Assembly: GCF_011758645.1 (NCBI RefSeq)
Contig: NZ_JAAMOZ010000001.1
Coordinates: 1,798,001 to 1,862,000, forward strand
DNA: 64,000 bases
Direction: 5' to 3'
Source: Brooklawnia cerclae
GTDB taxonomy: Bacteria > Actinomycetota > Actinomycetes > Propionibacteriales > Propionibacteriaceae
Under the pieces are notes generated by a model. It made no database searches. It saw only the letters and a program-made list of their open reading frames with translations, and was not told the DNA's origin. Of the stretch, positions 1 through 8,590 are shown in pieces; the stretch's first letter is position 1, and each line of letters opens with the position of its first letter. Position numbers and translations under genes: made by a program.

Positions 1-584
1 CCGCCGGTCGCCACACGGCTGTACTCCTTGCTCACCCAGATGTCGACGGGTGCGACGCCACCGGAGAAGTAGGAGCCCACGGGGCTGGCGATCACCGAGT
101 AGAGAACGCGTTTCGACGGGCGCACACCGAGGAACGACTCGCTGGCGAGCATGAAGGGACGCAGGTAGAGGCTCTGTTCCTCACCCGAGGGCACCCACCG
201 CTCCTCCAGGGCGACCAGCTGCCGCACACTGGTCACGAAATCGGACTCGGGCAGCTCCGGAAGCGCAAGCCGGACGGCCGAGTTGCGGAAGCGGGCCGCG
301 TTGGCCTCCGGGCGGAACAACCAGACCGAGCCATCGGCGCGCCGGTACGCCTTCAGCCCCTCGAAGATCTCCTGCGCATAGTGATAGACGGCGCCGGCCG
401 GGTCGAGCGTCAGCGGTGAGTAATCGACGATTCGATCGTTTTCCCAGCCGTCCTCGGCGGTCCAGTTCGCCACTGCCATGTGGTCGGTGAAGTACTTGCC
501 GAACCCCGGATCGGCGCACACGCCCGCGATCACGTCGTCCGCCAGATACGTGGGATTCTGCGGAGGATCGAACAACAAAGCCAT
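1..584 (-). CDS. ilvE: Branched-chain amino acid aminotransferase, N-terminal part (cut by window edge)
   Basis: The reverse strand from an ATG at 584 reads open to base 1, giving the first about 194 residues of a fold-type IV PLP aminotransferase. The protein begins MALLFDPPQNPTYLADD and contains the family signature HYAQEIFEGLKAYR at about residues 68-81, followed by LFRPEANAARFRNSAVRL. IlvE catalyses the last step of leucine, isoleucine and valine synthesis in the cytosol (2-oxo acid plus glutamate). The PLP lysine lies in the missing C-terminal part. It is divergent from leuB across a 176-bp gap, so both BCAA genes probably share a control region. Assignment to IlvE rather than another class IV aminotransferase is by motif and by context. 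Confidence 0.93.
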   Translation of the reverse strand, partial: MALLFDPPQNPTYLADDVIAGVCADPGFGKYFTDHMAVANWTAEDGWENDRIVDYSPLTLDPAGAVYHYAQEIFEGLKAYRRADGSVWLFRPEANAARFRNSAVRLALPELPESDFVTSVRQLVALEERWVPSGEEQSLYLRPFMLASESFLGVRPSKRVLYSVIASPVGSYFSGGVAPVDIWVSKEYSRVATG

Positions 585-746
585 GGGGTGCAGCCTAGTT
601 GTCTTGCCTTGCGAGGTGAACCAGGGGGCACATGGTGAACCTTCCCGCGTCACCGGTCGCCCCCCAGGCTTCGGCGTCGTGGGGGGGTCCGGGCGATCCT
701 TGCCGGCAAAGCCGTGAGATCCGGGCCGGCGCGCACCGCTCACCCG

Positions 747-753
747 TATACAT
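747..753 (+). promoter_or_regulatory. Putative -10 element of a leaderless leuB transcript
   Basis: TATACAT lies 7 nt before the leuB ATG at 761, and no Shine-Dalgarno sequence is visible between them. That spacing puts the transcription start at or next to the start codon, which is common in actinobacteria. No convincing -35 was found. Inference from position only. Confidence 0.45.
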
Positions 754-760
754 TGCCGGT

Positions 761-1861
761 ATGACTGCTGAATCCAGCACCGGACTGCCCAGCGCCGCCC
801 CCGCTCGCCCGAACATCGCCGTCATCCCGGGTGACGGCATCGGCCCCGAGGTGGTCGCCGAGGCGCTGAAGGTGCTCACGGCCACCGTCGGCCCGGACGC
901 CTTCACCTTCACCCACTACGACCTCGGGGCAGATCACTGGCTCGACACCGGTGAGGTGCTCAACGACGACACACTGGCCGACCTCGCCACCAAGGACGCG
1001 ATCATCCTCGGTGCCGTGGGTGCCGCCCCCGGCAGCACAACCGTCCCCAGCGGGCTCCTGGAGCGTGGTCTGCTGCTCAAGCTGCGATTCGCGCTCGACC
1101 AGGACGTCAACCTGCGCCCCAGCAAGCTCTACCCCGGTGTCCGCAACCCCCTCGCGCCATGGGTGACATGTGGCGGGGACGTGGACTTCGTCGTCGTCCG
1201 CGAGGGAACCGAGGGTCTGTACGCCGGCAACGGCGGCTCGCTGCGCAAGGGGACCCCGGACGAGGTCGCCACGGAGGTGAGCGTCAACACCGCCTTCGGT
1301 GTCGAGCGGGTGATCCGGTATGCGTTCCAGCTCGCGATCCGCAGGCGAGGCCATCTGACCCTGCTGCACAAGCACAACGTCCTGGTGCACGCGGGCGGCC
1401 TGTGGAACCGCGTGTTCACCGAGGTCAGCAAGGAGTTCCCCGGGGTCACGACCTCCTACCTGCACATCGACGCCGCCACCATCGCCATGGTCACCGACCC
1501 TGCACGGTTCGATGTCATCGTCACCGACAACCTGTTCGGCGACATCATCACGGACGAGGCCGCGGCGGTCACGGGCGGTATCGGCCTGGCGCCCAGCGCG
1601 AACATCAACACCGCACACACCTTCCCGTCGATGTTCGAGCCCGTCCACGGTTCGGCGCCCGACATCGCCGGCAAGGGGATCGCCGATCCCACGGCCGCGA
1701 TCTCGTCCATGGCGCTCATGCTCGACCACCTCGGGCGCCCTCGGGACGCCGCCCGCATCGAGGCCGCCGTGGCTGCCGACATGGCCGGACGAACCAGCGC
1801 GACCCGCCACACCTCCGAGATCGGGGACGCGATCGCGTCACTGGTCGCCGGGGCGTCCTGA
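761..1861 (+). CDS. leuB: 3-isopropylmalate dehydrogenase
   Basis: A 366-residue NAD-dependent decarboxylating dehydrogenase of leucine biosynthesis, which converts 3-isopropylmalate to 2-oxoisocaproate. The N terminus shows the family start [14 protein letters not shown] at about residues 22-35. The substrate and metal region [20 protein letters not shown] is near residues 254-273, and [15 protein letters not shown] follows. Length matches the actinobacterial LeuB type. The ATG at 761 is preferred over an in-frame upstream start because the extra N terminus is not family-like and a -10 element sits just before 761. A strong hairpin follows the stop. The neighbour ilvE is a pathway partner. 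Confidence 0.95.
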   Translation: MTAESSTGLPSAAPARPNIAVIPGDGIGPEVVAEALKVLTATVGPDAFTFTHYDLGADHWLDTGEVLNDDTLADLATKDAIILGAVGAAPGSTTVPSGLLERGLLLKLRFALDQDVNLRPSKLYPGVRNPLAPWVTCGGDVDFVVVREGTEGLYAGNGGSLRKGTPDEVATEVSVNTAFGVERVIRYAFQLAIRRRGHLTLLHKHNVLVHAGGLWNRVFTEVSKEFPGVTTSYLHIDAATIAMVTDPARFDVIVTDNLFGDIITDEAAAVTGGIGLAPSANINTAHTFPSMFEPVHGSAPDIAGKGIADPTAAISSMALMLDHLGRPRDAARIEAAVAADMAGRTSATRHTSEIGDAIASLVAGAS

Positions 1862-1879
1862 TCCCGTCGACGGCGCGCT

Positions 1880-1907
1880 CCTGAGCCGACGATCCCGTCG
1901 GCTCAGG
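1880..1907. terminator. Bidirectional hairpin terminator between leuB and DUF3152 gene
   Basis: A perfect 12-bp inverted repeat (CCTGAGCCGACG at 1880-1891 and its complement at 1896-1907) has a 4-nt loop. It sits just after leuB and overlaps the stop codon of the convergent DUF3152 gene. It has no T-run, as is usual in high-GC bacteria. Confidence 0.75.
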
Positions 1908-2709
1908 TCTGTGCCGCCTCACCGGTGACATCGGGCCAACCGTTTGGCAGGCATCCTCCGAGGTCGATGCTCTGCTGCTGCATCACCGGTGACAGGCCAC
2001 CGGCGGCAGGACAGCCGACATGACCGAAGCCGATGTAGTGCCCCACCTCGTGGTTCACCAGGTAGACGTGGTAGTCGTCAACCGATTCGGACGACCATGT
2101 GGGCGTGGCGTAGAACCAGCGATCGGAGTTCAGATTGACTCCGTTGCCTACCCGGCAGCTCCACAGCCCACCCGCGTTGAGGTCGCCGCAGGCCTGATCG
2201 ACGGTCGGGGGCGAGCCGATCGTGATGACCAGATCGGCCGGCGATCCGCCGGGCACAAGACTGAACGCGACTCGTTCTCCGCTCGACCAGCCACGCGGGT
2301 CGTCCAGGATCGACTGCACCTGCGTGGCCACGGCGTCCGGATCGAGCGGCACGCTCGACTCGACTCGCACCACATAGGTGCGCACGTCGGGGTTGGCGGT
2401 GGTCGTCGGGATCGCGATGGTGTTGGTGGCGAACACGCCGGTGCTCGTCAGGCCCGATCGCACCACTCCGTCTGCACCCGTGGACGCCGGGGTCGGGGCG
2501 CCGGGGGCATAGGACGAACTCATGGCGTCCGGCTCCCCCGCCGGCGACACCGTCGTGTCGACCGCCGATCCCGCGGTCGAAGACTCCGAAGAAGGCGCGT
2601 CCGGATCGTCGCTCACCGTCCCCGAGCATGCGGTGAGTGCCCAGCAGACCACGAATGCCATCGGCAACATGATCCGACGACGGGCAGAACGGGCGGGATG
2701 TGGGCTCAC
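1903..2709 (-). CDS. DUF3152 family lipoprotein, putative secreted zinc metalloprotease
   Basis: About 268 residues from a GTG at 2709 (an ATG at 2670 is the alternative). A hydrophobic stretch ending in the lipobox LTAC predicts lipidation and export to the outer face of the membrane. A Ser/Thr/Pro-rich linker follows, then a domain ending in NHEVGHYIGFGHVGCP. This is the HExxHxxGxxH motif shared with metzincin-type proteases and typical of actinobacterial DUF3152 proteins. Substrate is unknown. The gene is convergent with leuB and starts next to the pfkB stop. Its 5' third is duplicated at 21995-22230. Family call is firm; protease activity is inferred from the motif. Confidence 0.85.
   Translation of the reverse strand: MSPHPARSARRRIMLPMAFVVCWALTACSGTVSDDPDAPSSESSTAGSAVDTTVSPAGEPDAMSSSYAPGAPTPASTGADGVVRSGLTSTGVFATNTIAIPTTTANPDVRTYVVRVESSVPLDPDAVATQVQSILDDPRGWSSGERVAFSLVPGGSPADLVITIGSPPTVDQACGDLNAGGLWSCRVGNGVNLNSDRWFYATPTWSSESVDDYHVYLVNHEVGHYIGFGHVGCPAAGGLSPVMQQQSIDLGGCLPNGWPDVTGEAAQT
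2489..2709. repeat. Source copy of DUF3152 5' segment duplicated at 21995-22230
   Basis: About 210 bp covering the lipobox, the linker and the start region of the DUF3152 gene are nearly identical to 21995-22206, with only scattered substitutions. Similarity falls off toward the start codon. The orientation on the + strand is the same in both copies. Confidence 0.9.
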
Positions 2710-2719
2710 CCCACCCAAT

Positions 2720-3721
2720 CTAGACAGACACCGATCCTGCCGGGTTGTCGGCGTTGCCAGAATTCGCCGTTGCACCCAGCATCCGGCTCACTTCGTCCCT
2801 GGTGGGTGGCTGCGCCCCCGGTCTTGTGCAATTGATGGCCGCTGCCGCCGCCGCGTAACGAAGGGATGGTTCGATCTGACTCCACCTGGCGGTCGGAAGC
2901 CGACGCACCGCTTCGGGATTGCCGAGCAGGCCCGCGTCGCACAGGCCTGAGATCAGTCCGGCCATGAATGTGTCTCCTGCGCCCACGGTATCCGCCACGT
3001 CCTGTGTGGGATAGGCGGCAAACGTCTCTCGCCCCTGCCCAGCCGACGCGGCTGTGTATCCGTGTGACCCGTCTGTGATCACAGCGAGAGGCACGCCGAG
3101 CGCTTGCCAGCGGTCCAGCACATCCGCGGTGCTCACATGGGGATAGAGCCACGCCAGATCCTCTGTGGAAGCCTTCACGACCGAACACTTCGAGATCAGC
3201 CACTCGGCGGTTTCGCGGGCATATTCGGGTGAGCCCATGAGCGCGGGTCTGATGTTGGGGTCATAGGACACGGTGCAACCGAGTTCCCGTGCGCGGACGA
3301 GACGGGGTATCGCCTCGCACCCGAACGGGAGAATCGCACCGATGGAGCCGACATGAACATGCGCGTCGGTGGGAGGCTCCAGCCCGTTCTCCGGCTTCCA
3401 GTCGATATCGAATTCGTAGACGGGTTGGCCGCTCGAGTCGAGCCGGGCGACCGCCGTCGAGGTGCGCTCTGCCGCGAAACTGCCTGGCGTGAGAACCACG
3501 CCGTCGTCACGCATGGCCTGGACGATCCGTCGGCCTCGGCTGTCTCGGGCGAGGCGTGTGGACAGGAGCACTTCCAGATCAAGCCGCCCGAGTGCGCGGG
3601 CGACATTGGCGGGGCTGCCACCAACGTGTTCCGTGGGGGCTCCGGCACGGGGGATCACGATGTCGGTCAGCGCTTCGCCCACGACCAGGACAGTGGCGCG
3701 GCGGCGTGGTGTGGGCGTCAT
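2720..3721 (-). CDS. PfkB/ribokinase-family sugar kinase (fructokinase-like)
   Basis: A 333-residue cytosolic carbohydrate kinase. It has the N-terminal PfkB signature GGSPANVARALGRL (residues 34-47) and the C-terminal signature DTVGAGDTF (244-252), whose Asp250 is the family's catalytic base. It is the last gene of a minus-strand operon: its ATG overlaps the stop of the upstream MFS porter by 4 nt. Behind a mannitol-dehydrogenase-type enzyme, the simplest role is phosphorylating the ketose made from a polyol (for example fructose). The exact sugar cannot be read from sequence; 2-keto-3-deoxygluconate kinase is an alternative within the family. Confidence 0.85.
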   Translation of the reverse strand: MTPTPRRRATVLVVGEALTDIVIPRAGAPTEHVGGSPANVARALGRLDLEVLLSTRLARDSRGRRIVQAMRDDGVVLTPGSFAAERTSTAVARLDSSGQPVYEFDIDWKPENGLEPPTDAHVHVGSIGAILPFGCEAIPRLVRARELGCTVSYDPNIRPALMGSPEYARETAEWLISKCSVVKASTEDLAWLYPHVSTADVLDRWQALGVPLAVITDGSHGYTAASAGQGRETFAAYPTQDVADTVGAGDTFMAGLISGLCDAGLLGNPEAVRRLPTARWSQIEPSLRYAAAAAAINCTRPGAQPPTRDEVSRMLGATANSGNADNPAGSVSV

Positions 3722-5085
3722 GGTTGGCTTATCAGGTCGTGGGACAGCGCCTCAAGACTGCGTCCTTTGGTCTCGGGCAGCAGTTTTAGGACGAACAAGA
3801 ACGCCAGAGCCGTCATCAACGCGAAGAAGCCGAAGTTGGGCGCCGCGCCGAACCGGGCGAGGGTCGACGGGAACACAAGAGCCACGGCGAGGTTGAACAG
3901 CCAGTTCAGCGACCAGGCCAGCCCGACCGCGCCTGCGCGAATACTGAGAGGGAACAGCTCGGGCAACATGACGGTTTGGATCGGCCCCCACGACATGGCG
4001 AAAGATGCCACGTAGACGGCGACCCCTGTCACCGTGACAGCCGTGGCCGTCGAGTTGTGGCCGCTGGCCAGGCCAGTTCCCGTGCTGGTGGCCAGGAACA
4101 CCATGGCGGCGCACATCCCCGCAGAACCGATCAACAGCAGCGGTCGTCTACCGAGCCGATCCACCAGAGCCATCGCTGGCAACGTCATGAGAAGGTTCAG
4201 AAAGCCGATAACGGCGTTCGCCAACAGTGCGCCTCGCGCATCGAAACCCACATTGGTCAGGAGGGTGGGCGCGTAGTAGATGACCGTATTGATACCTCCG
4301 AAGTTCTGGAAGAACACCATGAGCAGCGCGACCACGAAGATGGGCCGCAGTCGGGCCGACACGATGTCACCAAACTTCAAAACCCTCGTGGTGCGGGCTT
4401 CGGAGGCCACGTCTCGCTCGATCTCGGCAAGCTCTGCCCTCGCCACCTCGGGATCACGCCGCAACCGCGACAGCACCGCCAGCGCCCGTTCGGGTGCGCT
4501 GCCCGATCGGACGAGCCATCGTGGGGACTCTGGCAAGCCGAGGGAACCGACGAACAACAGCACCGCAGGCACGCCGCCCAGGGCGATCATCCAACGCCAC
4601 GCCCCGGTTGGGCTGAGCACCAGGTCGATCACGTAGGCGACGCAGATGCCGGTGGTGATCAGCAGTTGCATGAGGGACGACAACGCACCCCGGATGTGAG
4701 CCGGGGCCAACTCACTCAAGTACATCGGTACCGTCACCGAGACCAGTCCCAAGCCAAGGCCCAAGACGACCCTCGCCCCCACGAGCATGGGCGTGCTCAC
4801 GGCCAGGGAGGCCACCACGGTTCCGACGATGAACACCAACCCGCCGATACCCAGGACCGGCTTGCGGCCCAGCCGGTCGGAAACCTTGCCGCTGGCGAAT
4901 GCGCCGATCATCGCACCGAACAGCAATCCAGACACCACCAAGCCTTGCGTCAGCGGTGTGAGCGGGATGTCCCGGTCGATGAACAGCAGCGTGCCGCCGA
5001 TCACTCCGGAGTCGTAGCCCCATAGCAACCCACCCAGCGCCCCGAAAAACCAGATCGCGGCATTGGAGCCTGACTTACGTGTCAT
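3718..5085 (-). CDS. MFS sugar/polyol:H+ symporter
   Basis: A 455-residue transporter of the major facilitator sugar porter family with about 12 membrane segments. Family signatures are present: SDRLGRKP after TM2, PESPRWLVRSG in the central loop, VDRLGRRP in the second half, and LPETKGRSLE at the C terminus. It is predicted to import a monosaccharide or polyol across the cytoplasmic membrane with protons. It is coupled by 4-nt ATGA overlaps both to the mannitol-dehydrogenase gene upstream and to the pfkB gene downstream, so the three are made together. The substrate is inferred from these neighbours. Confidence 0.9.
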   Translation of the reverse strand: MTRKSGSNAAIWFFGALGGLLWGYDSGVIGGTLLFIDRDIPLTPLTQGLVVSGLLFGAMIGAFASGKVSDRLGRKPVLGIGGLVFIVGTVVASLAVSTPMLVGARVVLGLGLGLVSVTVPMYLSELAPAHIRGALSSLMQLLITTGICVAYVIDLVLSPTGAWRWMIALGGVPAVLLFVGSLGLPESPRWLVRSGSAPERALAVLSRLRRDPEVARAELAEIERDVASEARTTRVLKFGDIVSARLRPIFVVALLMVFFQNFGGINTVIYYAPTLLTNVGFDARGALLANAVIGFLNLLMTLPAMALVDRLGRRPLLLIGSAGMCAAMVFLATSTGTGLASGHNSTATAVTVTGVAVYVASFAMSWGPIQTVMLPELFPLSIRAGAVGLAWSLNWLFNLAVALVFPSTLARFGAAPNFGFFALMTALAFLFVLKLLPETKGRSLEALSHDLISQP

Positions 5086-6644
5086 GCCCCTACCTCCTCG
5101 AGAAGATCGGCCAGCGTTGCGCGGACCCTGCGAGTCCGCAACGAAGCGAGCGCCTGACGGTACAGTTCGGCGAATTGGGGAGTCTCGGCCAGGTCACCGA
5201 AGTAGTCGGCCTGGCGCAGAAACGCGAGCGGGTCAGCGAGGCTCGCCGCAGCGGCCTTGCGCACATCGGCTTCGGCCTGGTCCACAATCTCGATGGCCTT
5301 GCCGGACTCGTCGAGCCCTTCCGCGTATCTGGCCCACGAAGCGACGATGGCTGCCGAAAGGCCCACGGGACCGCCCACCGCGAGTCGATCACGCACGACC
5401 GGGAGCAGGAACTGCGGGATTCGGTCAGAGGTCTGCTCGGCCAGCCGAGCCACCGTGTCGCGTATCTGCCGATTGGCGAATCGGCTGAGCAACTCGTCCT
5501 TGTACGCCGACAAGTCCACGCCAGGCACGGGCCGCAATGTCGGTGTGGCTTCGATATCCATGTACGCGCGCACAAAACGGGCGAGCAGCGGGTCAGAGGC
5601 GGCCTCGTCCACATACCCGATGCCGAGCAGTGAAGCGAAGTACGCCAGCCCTTGATGGGACGCGTTCAACAGGCGCAACTTCATTCGCTCGAATGGCTCC
5701 ACGTCGGCGGCCAACTGCACTCCCGCCGCCTCGAGCGGGGGCCTCCCGTAAGGGAAATTGTCCTCCAATGCCCACTGCTTGAACCGCTCGCACACCACCG
5801 GCCAAGCGTCCTCCACACCGAAGACTCGTGCCAGATGCTCGCGGTCGGCGGCGGTCGTCTTCGGAGTGATCCGGTCAACCATCGAGGACGGGAATCGCAC
5901 GGACGCGCCGATCCATTCCGCCATCGCCGGATCGCGCAGGGTCGCATACCCGATCAGCGCGGCCCGCGCCACCGCCCCGTTACCGGGAATGTTGTCGCAA
6001 CTTGCCACAACGAACGGTGGAACGCCCAACAACTTACGCACAGTCAGCGCGTCGTACAGGAAACCGAATACGGTGCGGGAAGGAGCGCCGGCCACCTCCG
6101 CTTGAACGTCGAGATTGTCACCGAGGAACCCGCCGGTGAGTTGGTCTATGTTGTAGCCGCCTTCTGTGATTGTGAGGGTCACGATACGGATGGCAGGGTC
6201 GGCCAGCACCGCGACGACCTTTTGGCGGTCGGCGGGTGCATGGTGATAGGCGACCATCGAGCCAACAACCCGTGCCTGGACTGACCCGTCCTGTCCTTTG
6301 GTCACGACCGTGTAGAGGCAGTCCTGCTTCCCGAGGGCCTCGGCCATGGGAGCGTCCTGGGGCAGCAGACCGATGCCGACGATGCCCCAGTCCATGGCCT
6401 CGCCGACATTCATCAAGTCGTCGAGATAGACCGCTTGGTGGGCCCGGTGGAAGCCGCCGACTCCGATGTGCGCAATTCCCGGCGTCACCGCGGCACGGTC
6501 GTAGGCGGGAACCATGACATTTTCGCCGAGCAGGCCCACGGTGTCGTTGCTGAGTTTGACCGCAGTTGTCACGGGAGCACCCACCGGGACGGGGCGCGGA
6601 TTCGGACAGTCCTGTGAAAGGGGCTGTCTTCTGTACTGACTCAT
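5082..6644 (-). CDS. Mannitol dehydrogenase family polyol/aldonate dehydrogenase
   Basis: About 520 residues of the long-chain mannitol dehydrogenase/fructuronate reductase family. Motifs include HIGVGGFHRAHQAVYLDDL near the N terminus, TITEGGYN, ASCDNIPGNGAVAR, FPSSMVDRITPKT, and KLRLLNASHQGLAYFASLLG carrying the conserved Lys/Asn/His set. It oxidises a polyol to a ketose with NAD(P), or does the reverse. The ATG at 6644 is chosen because AAGGAG lies 6 nt before it; an ATG at 6650 would leave no spacing. First structural gene of the operon, 227 nt downstream of the deoR-type regulator. With the porter and kinase it suggests uptake, oxidation and phosphorylation of mannitol, arabinitol or sorbitol. 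Confidence 0.88.
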   Translation of the reverse strand: MSQYRRQPLSQDCPNPRPVPVGAPVTTAVKLSNDTVGLLGENVMVPAYDRAAVTPGIAHIGVGGFHRAHQAVYLDDLMNVGEAMDWGIVGIGLLPQDAPMAEALGKQDCLYTVVTKGQDGSVQARVVGSMVAYHHAPADRQKVVAVLADPAIRIVTLTITEGGYNIDQLTGGFLGDNLDVQAEVAGAPSRTVFGFLYDALTVRKLLGVPPFVVASCDNIPGNGAVARAALIGYATLRDPAMAEWIGASVRFPSSMVDRITPKTTAADREHLARVFGVEDAWPVVCERFKQWALEDNFPYGRPPLEAAGVQLAADVEPFERMKLRLLNASHQGLAYFASLLGIGYVDEAASDPLLARFVRAYMDIEATPTLRPVPGVDLSAYKDELLSRFANRQIRDTVARLAEQTSDRIPQFLLPVVRDRLAVGGPVGLSAAIVASWARYAEGLDESGKAIEIVDQAEADVRKAAAASLADPLAFLRQADYFGDLAETPQFAELYRQALASLRTRRVRATLADLLEEVGA

Positions 6645-6871
6645 CAGCATCTCCTTTGATGTGGCTTACCGTCGAACTCGACGAGCCTCGTGAGTCGGTG
6701 GTACACCGCTCCCCCGTGCCCTCAAAGTGCTCGGCGGGCGGAACGGGCAACAGTCGCCGCCCCGCGGAGCAACGCCTGCGTCAAACCTGACCGCGCGCGC
6801 TGATGAGAAACCGAGAATCGGCCACCGGAGATGATGGGACGGTCACAGACCGGTCAGGTGGCCGCGAAAGC

Positions 6872-7678
6872 TCACACGCGTACCAATGCCGCCCCGGCAT
6901 CCACAAACCGGCGGGCGCGAGCAGCCGTCAGCTCTCGGCCGGTCACCACCGCCTCGAAATCTGTCAGCTTGGCGAACTGAACCATGGCCGTCACGCCGAA
7001 CTCGTGGTGAGCTCCCATGAACAAGCGTCGCCGGGAGACTCCCATCGCAGTCCGCTTGACTTTCGCCACTGCCTCGTCAGGAGTCGTCATACCGCCCGTA
7101 TCGCTCACACCGTTGGCCCCGATGACCGCCAGGTCCAGATGCAGCTGGGACAGTGCATCCTCGACCGACGGGCCGACAGTCCCCAACGTGTTGCCCCGGA
7201 CCCGCCCGCCCAGCAACTGCACGTGGAGATTGGGTCGATCCGCCACGTGGTAGGCAATCGGCACCGACGCCGTGACGATCACCAACTCACGCTTCTCAGG
7301 AAGGGATTGCGCCAACAGCAGCGGATGAAAGCCCTCGTCGATGAAGACCGTCTGCGCCTCCCCGAGTCGCCGAACCACCTCGGCGCAAATCCGCCGCTTC
7401 TCTTCCAGGTCGCGCTGGGACCTGAACTGGAGACCCGTCTCATAGGACGAGGACTCCACCGGCATGACCACGCCTCCGACACGTTCCAGCAGCCCGGCGT
7501 CCTCCAACACCCGTACGTCGCGCCGTAGCGTTTCGACGGACACTCCCAAGTGCTCCGACAACTGCTGGACAGACAGGCGGCCCTCCGCGCGCACCAACCC
7601 GAGCAACGCCCGCCGACGGTCATCCGGCGCGACCGGTACCGACTTAGCGACATTGCCGCTGAGGGGGTGTTCGCTCAC
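6872..7678 (-). CDS. DeoR-family transcriptional regulator
   Basis: A 268-residue regulator. An N-terminal winged helix-turn-helix (about residues 22-70, with LSVQQLSEHLGVSVETLRRD) is followed by a DeoRC sugar-phosphate sensor domain including IGANGVSDTGG and DEAVAKVKR. It starts at a GTG (7678). A TAGAAT element lies 6 nt upstream with no Shine-Dalgarno, so the mRNA may be leaderless. It lies directly upstream of, and in the same direction as, the polyol operon, and is the obvious candidate repressor with a sugar phosphate as inducer. The target site was not identified. Confidence 0.88.
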   Translation of the reverse strand: MSEHPLSGNVAKSVPVAPDDRRRALLGLVRAEGRLSVQQLSEHLGVSVETLRRDVRVLEDAGLLERVGGVVMPVESSSYETGLQFRSQRDLEEKRRICAEVVRRLGEAQTVFIDEGFHPLLLAQSLPEKRELVIVTASVPIAYHVADRPNLHVQLLGGRVRGNTLGTVGPSVEDALSQLHLDLAVIGANGVSDTGGMTTPDEAVAKVKRTAMGVSRRRLFMGAHHEFGVTAMVQFAKLTDFEAVVTGRELTAARARRFVDAGAALVRV

Positions 7679-8590
7679 GGGGCGATTCTAACGATGGCCA
7701 GCAGGATTTGGCTCTCGAAGTAGTGGAGCCAGTTCTTCGGACAGCCCGGCGCTGCGACGATGCGTAAATCGACGCGCCCATTGCGCCTGCTGGCCGCTCC
7801 CGTTTTCTCAGTGTCCGGGAACACCTCTGCGTCGGCACTGATCATTTCGTCGGTGATCCGGACGATACCCGGCGCCTCATCCACGCGGTGGAATCCCCCT
7901 GATGACACCGCTCATCCGCCAGCGAACGCACAGTCCGAGACACCCACCGCGAACCTTCCCCCCGAAGCTGGGACACGGGTGTCGGACGATCAAGACCGTC
8001 AAGCTGCTTGACATTCGTAGGTGTCTGTCAGTAGCTTCGTGCCCATCGACACAACGCGATGTCCTACAGGCGACAGACCGACTCTTCCAGTGAGTCATTC
8101 CGCGGATTCCTTTCACGGACGCTGTACAGGAGCAATCGCAACCAGCAACACCAATCAAGCACCGGGGGTTTTCAGCGTGGGACAGCGCAGAAGGTCATGC
8201 GAACCAGGCTTGGTCGTCATGCCCAGCTGTTGTTGTCTTTTCTGCTGAGCTACTTCGCGGTGGTTTCCTTCCACGTTCTTCGCCTTTCTTGAACGAAGGA
8301 CGAGCGGTCGCTGCTCGATCCGGTTCGGGAAACAATCCGGTCGCTGAGGTGTGTTGACCCTCAATATCCCCACAGGTCCACGGTGCGCAATTCCTGTGCG
8401 CCTGATCGGTCGTGCGCCACCACACAAACGTCATCCCAGCCAGTGAAAGAAATCCTATGCTCGACTATCCATCTCCCGTCATTTTCCTTCCGCGGAGGCA
8501 CCGCCGACTCGTGGAATCGCAGTCCCACGCCGATCGAAACCGTGGCGCGACCACAAGCCCGAAGCTGCTCACCGGGAAGGCGGTCGTCGC
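7679..8590. other. 912-bp non-coding stretch between deoR-type gene and CaiB operon
   Basis: This lower-GC region separates divergent transcription units and must carry the promoter of the catabolic operon. Short frames exist, such as 77 codons on the minus strand at 7675-7908 and a 45-codon frame at 8457-8594 whose TGA overlaps the CaiB ATG. Neither has recognisable motifs or a good Shine-Dalgarno. I see no hairpin, tRNA or repeat that I can support. Confidence 0.4.

Noticed and set aside
7675-7908. 77-codon minus-strand frame just upstream of the DeoR-type gene
   Set aside because: No Shine-Dalgarno, no recognisable domain, and it overlaps the likely leaderless promoter of the regulator.
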